From: an uncultured Oscillospiraceae bacterium
GTDB taxonomy: Bacteria > Bacillota > Clostridia > Oscillospirales > Acutalibacteraceae
DNA length: 8,445 bases
Assembly (NCBI GenBank): GCA_900542375.1
Contig: UQNI01000066.1
Location: 1 to 8,445, forward strand
Direction of reading: 5' to 3'
The notes under the pieces are model-generated. The model did no database searches. It worked only from the letters and a program-made list of their open reading frames with translations, and was not told where the DNA came from. The translations under genes were made by a program, and so were the position numbers. Positions within the stretch are counted from its first letter, which is position 1; each line of letters starts with the position of its first letter. Positions 5,605 through 8,445 of this stretch are shown here, one piece after another.

Positions 5605-6197
5605 TTACGAGGCTTGCTGAGAAGTGTGTAGCTGCATCCGTAAAAGGGAAAATTATTCCCGAAGATGAATCAGCTTTCTTCACTTTTGCATTTGGCTTGA
5701 TGCTGTCACAAGCGTTCGGTATCGCAACATGTTTAATTATTGGAGCAATTTTTCAATGTATAATTGAAAGTATCATCTATCTCTTATTCTTTATTCCCTT
5801 ACGTACGTTTTCCGGTGGCTTTCATGCTGGCAGTCACTTGAAATGTTACATTAGCTCAGTCCTTTTATTTGGATTTAGTGTTTTTCTGGGTGTTTATATC
5901 AGCACCATACTACAATTACTTATTATTACAATCCTATTTACATGTTGCACTTTGGCCGTGCTGTTTATAGCTCCGGTTGAAGATAAGAATAAACCGTTAT
6001 CAGAACCTGAAGTGAAAAAATGTAAGGCAAAGGTAAAAGTTATTCTTAGCTTGTACAGCATCATATTTGCAGTTCTTTGCTGCTTCTCTCAAACACAGCG
6101 TTATGCCGTTTTCATTATGTTAGCTGTGGCAACTGTCTCAATTTTAGTGGGGATTTCTAAAATTGTGGACTTGGCAAAAAAGAGAACAGCAATTTAA
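5601..6197 (+). CDS. agrB: AgrB-like accessory gene regulator protease (autoinducer processing)
   Basis: Integral membrane cysteine endopeptidase that removes the C-terminal tail of AgrD and forms the thiolactone ring. It has 198 residues, close to the 189 of S. aureus AgrB. The catalytic pair is visible as His75 and Cys82 in GGFHAGSHLKC, with the same seven-residue offset as His77/Cys84 in S. aureus. Arg68 and the GG before the histidine are also family features. Hydrophobic segments lie at about 26-66, 84-99, 101-125, 147-163 and 168-187. The TTG at 5601 is taken as start because the protein then begins like other AgrB proteins and the next in-frame ATG (residue 34) would lose the first membrane region. 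There is no good Shine-Dalgarno sequence, so translation probably depends on ribosomes finishing the overlapping agrD copy 2. It is the only agrB here for two precursors. Confidence 0.93.
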   Translation: MITRLAEKCVAASVKGKIIPEDESAFFTFAFGLMLSQAFGIATCLIIGAIFQCIIESIIYLLFFIPLRTFSGGFHAGSHLKCYISSVLLFGFSVFLGVYISTILQLLIITILFTCCTLAVLFIAPVEDKNKPLSEPEVKKCKAKVKVILSLYSIIFAVLCCFSQTQRYAVFIMLAVATVSILVGISKIVDLAKKRTAI

Positions 6198-6198
6198 T

Positions 6199-6245
6199 AA
6201 AAGGAATTACCTATTTCATGGGGATGTAAATAGGTAATTCCTTTT
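6199..6245. terminator. Strong terminator after agrB, probably bidirectional
   Basis: A perfect 18-bp stem (6199-6216 pairing with 6228-6245, core GGAATTACCTATTT) encloses an 11-base loop. On the + strand it is followed by further T-rich sequence (6242-6253). On the - strand it ends in TTTTATTAA. It begins 1 base after the agrB stop and lies between converging operons. Confidence 0.9.
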
Positions 6246-6263
6246 TCTTTTTTGATGTGAAAA

Positions 6264-6287
6264 CAGGCAGCCTGTTTGGACTGCCTG
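6264..6287 (-). terminator. Terminator of the DnaD/DnaI operon
   Basis: Read on the - strand, a 7-bp GC-rich stem (CAGGCAG with CTGCCTG, 10-base loop) is followed at once by TTTT. It lies 3 bases past the helicase-loader stop codon. An alternative pairing AAACAGG/CCTGTTT (6261-6267 with 6271-6277) is also possible. The larger stem-loop at 6199-6245 would back it up. Confidence 0.7.
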
Positions 6288-6290
6288 CAT

Positions 6291-7274
6291 TTATTTTTTA
6301 CGTCTTTTCTGTTGCCTGATATCTTTACCACGGAAAAACAGAGGAATATAACTGCCTAAAATACGGGAAGCAAAACGCTCAGTGTAACGTTCTTCCAATT
6401 CTTTCATAGATAAATTGGTACTGATAATGGTTGGTTTATGTGTCATAAGCCTTGTATTTACAATGTTATAGATTGCAGCAGTTACAAATGAAGTGGAAAA
6501 TTCCGTTCCAAGGTCATCTATAATCAATAAATCACATTGTAACATCAGTTGGTTGGTATCCTGTTGTTCATTGTCTTTTTGAAAACGTTCTTTTTCTAAA
6601 TTGGTAACCATATTTTGTGCAGAACCATAAATAACGCCGTACCCTTTTTCAATGGCTTCATGTGCAATGGCCAAGGATAGGTGCGTTTTTCCCAAGCCGG
6701 TTCCGCCCTGCATTAACAAATTGGGAGCATCCATAGAAAATTGAGCTGCATACGCTTTACAATAACGCAAAATCTGTTCCATTTGCTGATAGGCGGAAAT
6801 ACCGCTGTCAGAAGGCTCGTTTGGATAGTAGGACAAAGAAAAATTATCAAAGGTACAAAGTGCAAGGGGAGTAGAAGCGTTCAATTGGTTACATGCTTGT
6901 ATACGCATTAACTTTTTTAAACAACTGCACATCCTGCCGTCAATAAAACCTTCATCTTTACAAGCGTTACAAGCAAAGGAAGGCTCCAAATAGGTTTCGG
7001 GAAGTCCTGCTTTTTGTAACAGCTGCATGCGTTCGTTCTGTAAGGAAAGGTTTTTTTGTTTCAATAATGTCAATTGTTCTTTTGCTTGTGCACCGTTTAA
7101 TACTGCTCTTGCAGCCTGAATTGCCGTTGCGGCCAGTTCTGTTTCAATTTCTGCTGCACGAGGATATTGTTCATAGAATGCTGCTTTGCGCAAATTACAT
7201 TCTTCGATTGCTTTGGTACGGTTTGCATTTACCATTGCCATGGCTTCATCGTAAATCTCACGGCTGTATCCCAA
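6291..7274 (-). CDS. dnaI: DnaI/DnaC-type replicative helicase loader (AAA+ ATPase)
   Basis: Cytoplasmic AAA+ ATPase that loads the replicative helicase onto DNA during initiation and restart; 327 residues, near the usual DnaI length. An N-terminal helical helicase-binding region (about 1-90) leads to a zinc-type cluster C102-x2-C105...C116-x-C118. The ATPase domain follows: Walker A GGTGLGKT (190-197), Walker B LLIIDD (249-254), sensor-1 ISTN (284-287) and a candidate arginine finger at R300/R304. The C-terminus is very basic (RQQKRRKK). It starts at TTG 7274, supported by AAGGAGGG (7281-7288 on this strand) six bases upstream. The site overlaps the stop codon of the DnaD-domain gene, so the two are translationally linked. 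That neighbour is the expected primosome partner. It could equally be called DnaC in clostridial annotations. Confidence 0.93.
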   Translation of the reverse strand: MGYSREIYDEAMAMVNANRTKAIEECNLRKAAFYEQYPRAAEIETELAATAIQAARAVLNGAQAKEQLTLLKQKNLSLQNERMQLLQKAGLPETYLEPSFACNACKDEGFIDGRMCSCLKKLMRIQACNQLNASTPLALCTFDNFSLSYYPNEPSDSGISAYQQMEQILRYCKAYAAQFSMDAPNLLMQGGTGLGKTHLSLAIAHEAIEKGYGVIYGSAQNMVTNLEKERFQKDNEQQDTNQLMLQCDLLIIDDLGTEFSTSFVTAAIYNIVNTRLMTHKPTIISTNLSMKELEERYTERFASRILGSYIPLFFRGKDIRQQKRRKK

Positions 7275-7280
7275 AAGAGT

Positions 7281-7288
7281 CCCTCCTT
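7281..7288 (-). promoter_or_regulatory. Ribosome binding site for the TTG-started helicase loader
   Basis: AAGGAGGG on the - strand is a near-perfect Shine-Dalgarno sequence 6 bases before TTG 7274, and it overlaps the TAA of the upstream DnaD-domain gene. It settles the choice of the TTG start. Confidence 0.85.
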
Positions 7289-8375
7289 ACATAAATTCGC
7301 TTAAATCTATTTTTTCATATTCTTCCAAATCATAGGTTGGTTTGTGTTTTTCTTGTTCTTTTGCGGCTTTCTCACCGGCTTCCAACGCAGCCTGTTTTGG
7401 TGTGGTAATGCCTGCTTTATGCCAGCGTTCCAGAATTTTATTCATATAATGCAAGCTCAGTTTTCCTGTGGCGTTTACACAACGTTCGTAAGCTTCGCGT
7501 ATCATATCTGTTGTAAAGTTCCATTCATGCATCCAACGGTGAGTATATTGCTCTTCTTTTGCACTGGGTGAGCGATGGTTAATACCCAACACTTGTTCAA
7601 TGCAGCGCCAGGACTTTGCAATTAATGATAACTGATTTAATTTCACATCTGCTTTTTCATGGGTATTAATTTCTTCTTCCGCCCAGTTTTTTGCAACAGC
7701 TTCAATGTAGCTGGTGTTGTCTTTGTGAATACTTTTGACATACATCAACAGCATAATAATTACTTCAACAGGCAGGCCGTAGTCGTCATGAATCATAAGC
7801 AAAGTGGAGGACAAAGCAGGGGAGATGGCACGTCCCAAAATTTGCTGTGCCTCCTGCATTAAAAATCCAACTTCCGCACATTGCGCGATGCGCTGTGCAA
7901 TATAAACCCCATCCGGCTTTTTCATGCGCGGCGGAGTTTTTATCGGCTTTTCTGCCATCTTTTTGTCCTCTGTCTGTGTCAGTGTATGTACGGAAACCGT
8001 ATGTTCGATGATTTCGGAATGGGACGACTCTTCCAAAGCATCTGCTTGCGTGGGGACAGATGTTTCTGTCGTAATAGTTTCAGACGGCATCGAATCAGGC
8101 GCAACAGGTGTAAGGGTAATATGGTCACAATCGCAGGAAAAATCCGTAATCAGACCGGCTGCTGCCCAATATTGCATTGCGTCTTTAATATCGGCAGTTC
8201 CAATGCCAAGTGTTTTTGAAATATCGGCAATATCAACTTCAGTACCTGCATGGCGCAATAGCCATAGCAGCACTTTTAAATGAACGCCACCCGCTAATTT
8301 TAAATGTTGATCCACCACTTGTGTAGGAACTGCAAAAACAGAATTCCACGTCCCTAAATTAATTGAAAATTTCAT
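7287..8375 (-). CDS. DnaD-domain primosome protein (DnaB/DnaD-like)
   Basis: Replication initiation/restart protein, 362 residues, thought in this family to remodel DNA and recruit the helicase with its loader. The N-terminal part (about 25-80) looks like a winged helix. A low-complexity Ser/Thr/Glu/Pro-rich linker spans about 90-150. Two DnaD-type C-terminal domains follow, one at about 165-238 ending in the signature Y223-x3-V-x3-W231, the other at about 255-320 ending in Y310-x3-I314-x3-W318. Two such repeats match the Bacillus DnaB primosome architecture more than DnaD, which has one. The ATG at 8375 is preceded by GAGGTG (8381-8386 on this strand) at 5 bases. It is the first gene of a two-gene operon with the helicase loader, 12 bases apart. 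Confidence 0.9.
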   Translation of the reverse strand: MKFSINLGTWNSVFAVPTQVVDQHLKLAGGVHLKVLLWLLRHAGTEVDIADISKTLGIGTADIKDAMQYWAAAGLITDFSCDCDHITLTPVAPDSMPSETITTETSVPTQADALEESSHSEIIEHTVSVHTLTQTEDKKMAEKPIKTPPRMKKPDGVYIAQRIAQCAEVGFLMQEAQQILGRAISPALSSTLLMIHDDYGLPVEVIIMLLMYVKSIHKDNTSYIEAVAKNWAEEEINTHEKADVKLNQLSLIAKSWRCIEQVLGINHRSPSAKEEQYTHRWMHEWNFTTDMIREAYERCVNATGKLSLHYMNKILERWHKAGITTPKQAALEAGEKAAKEQEKHKPTYDLEEYEKIDLSEFM

Positions 8376-8392
8376 CGAAACACCTCGTCAAA

Positions 8393-8421
8393 ATTATATC
8401 ACATTTACAATAGCAAAGCAA
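8393..8421 (-). promoter_or_regulatory. Extended -10 promoter for the DnaD-domain/helicase-loader operon
   Basis: On the - strand, TTGCTT (8416-8421) and TATAAT (8393-8398) are spaced by 17 bases, with TGA directly before the -10 giving an extended -10 element. The predicted start near 8386 would leave a leader of only about 11 bases, with the ribosome binding site at its 5' end. The remaining sequence to the right edge (8422-8445) shows nothing I can name. Confidence 0.7.
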
Positions 8422-8445
8422 TTTAAAGTGATATGCACATCATCA

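Noticed and set aside
7344..8283. Several open + strand frames opposite the DnaD-domain gene
   Set aside because: They are shadows of the - strand gene with no recognisable domains, no good ribosome binding sites and cysteine/arginine-rich translations typical of antisense frames.

Overview
The window looks like chromosome from a low-GC Gram-positive anaerobe, probably class Clostridia. The reasons are the DnaI/DnaD-type primosome genes, an AgrB/AgrD peptide-signalling locus of clostridial type, AT-rich sequence, strong AGGAGG-like ribosome binding sites and frequent TTG starts. I cannot name a genus from sequence alone.

Layout: (1) 1-563, + strand, the C-terminal half of peptide chain release factor 2 (prfB). 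(2) 564-838, a gene-free stretch with two hairpins, three imperfect phased repeats and a perfect sigma-A type promoter (TTGACA-17-TATAAT). (3) 839-4984, + strand, four signalling genes: two tandem paralogous LytTR response regulators, then two tandem paralogous AgrC-like membrane histidine kinases. (4) A strong terminator at 5045-5090. (5) 5152-6197, + strand, two tandem 49-residue AgrD-like autoinducer precursors and one AgrB-like processing protease/transporter, closed by a strong stem-loop at 6199-6245. (6) 6291-8375, - strand, an operon of a DnaD-domain primosome protein and a DnaI/DnaC-type helicase loader, read toward the agr block from an extended -10 promoter at 8393-8421.

The centre of interest is the agr-type quorum-sensing locus. 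Regulator, receptor and signal precursor are each present twice, side by side (regulator-regulator, kinase-kinase, peptide-peptide), with only one AgrB. The expected circuit is that AgrB cuts and cyclises both precursors, which carry predicted thiolactone rings CTFML and CSFML. The exported peptides are sensed by the two kinases, which phosphorylate Asp57 of the two regulators, and these act on LytTR sites that may lie before the regulator promoter and before the first agrD. By hand count of gapless alignments the regulators are about 77% identical and the precursors 59%. The kinases are about 58% identical overall, but only about 35% over residues 1-110 against about 78% over residues 161-260. 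That is the pattern expected if sensing has diverged while signalling has been conserved. Whether the two lines are separate channels, cross-talk, or make one line an antagonist cannot be decided from sequence.
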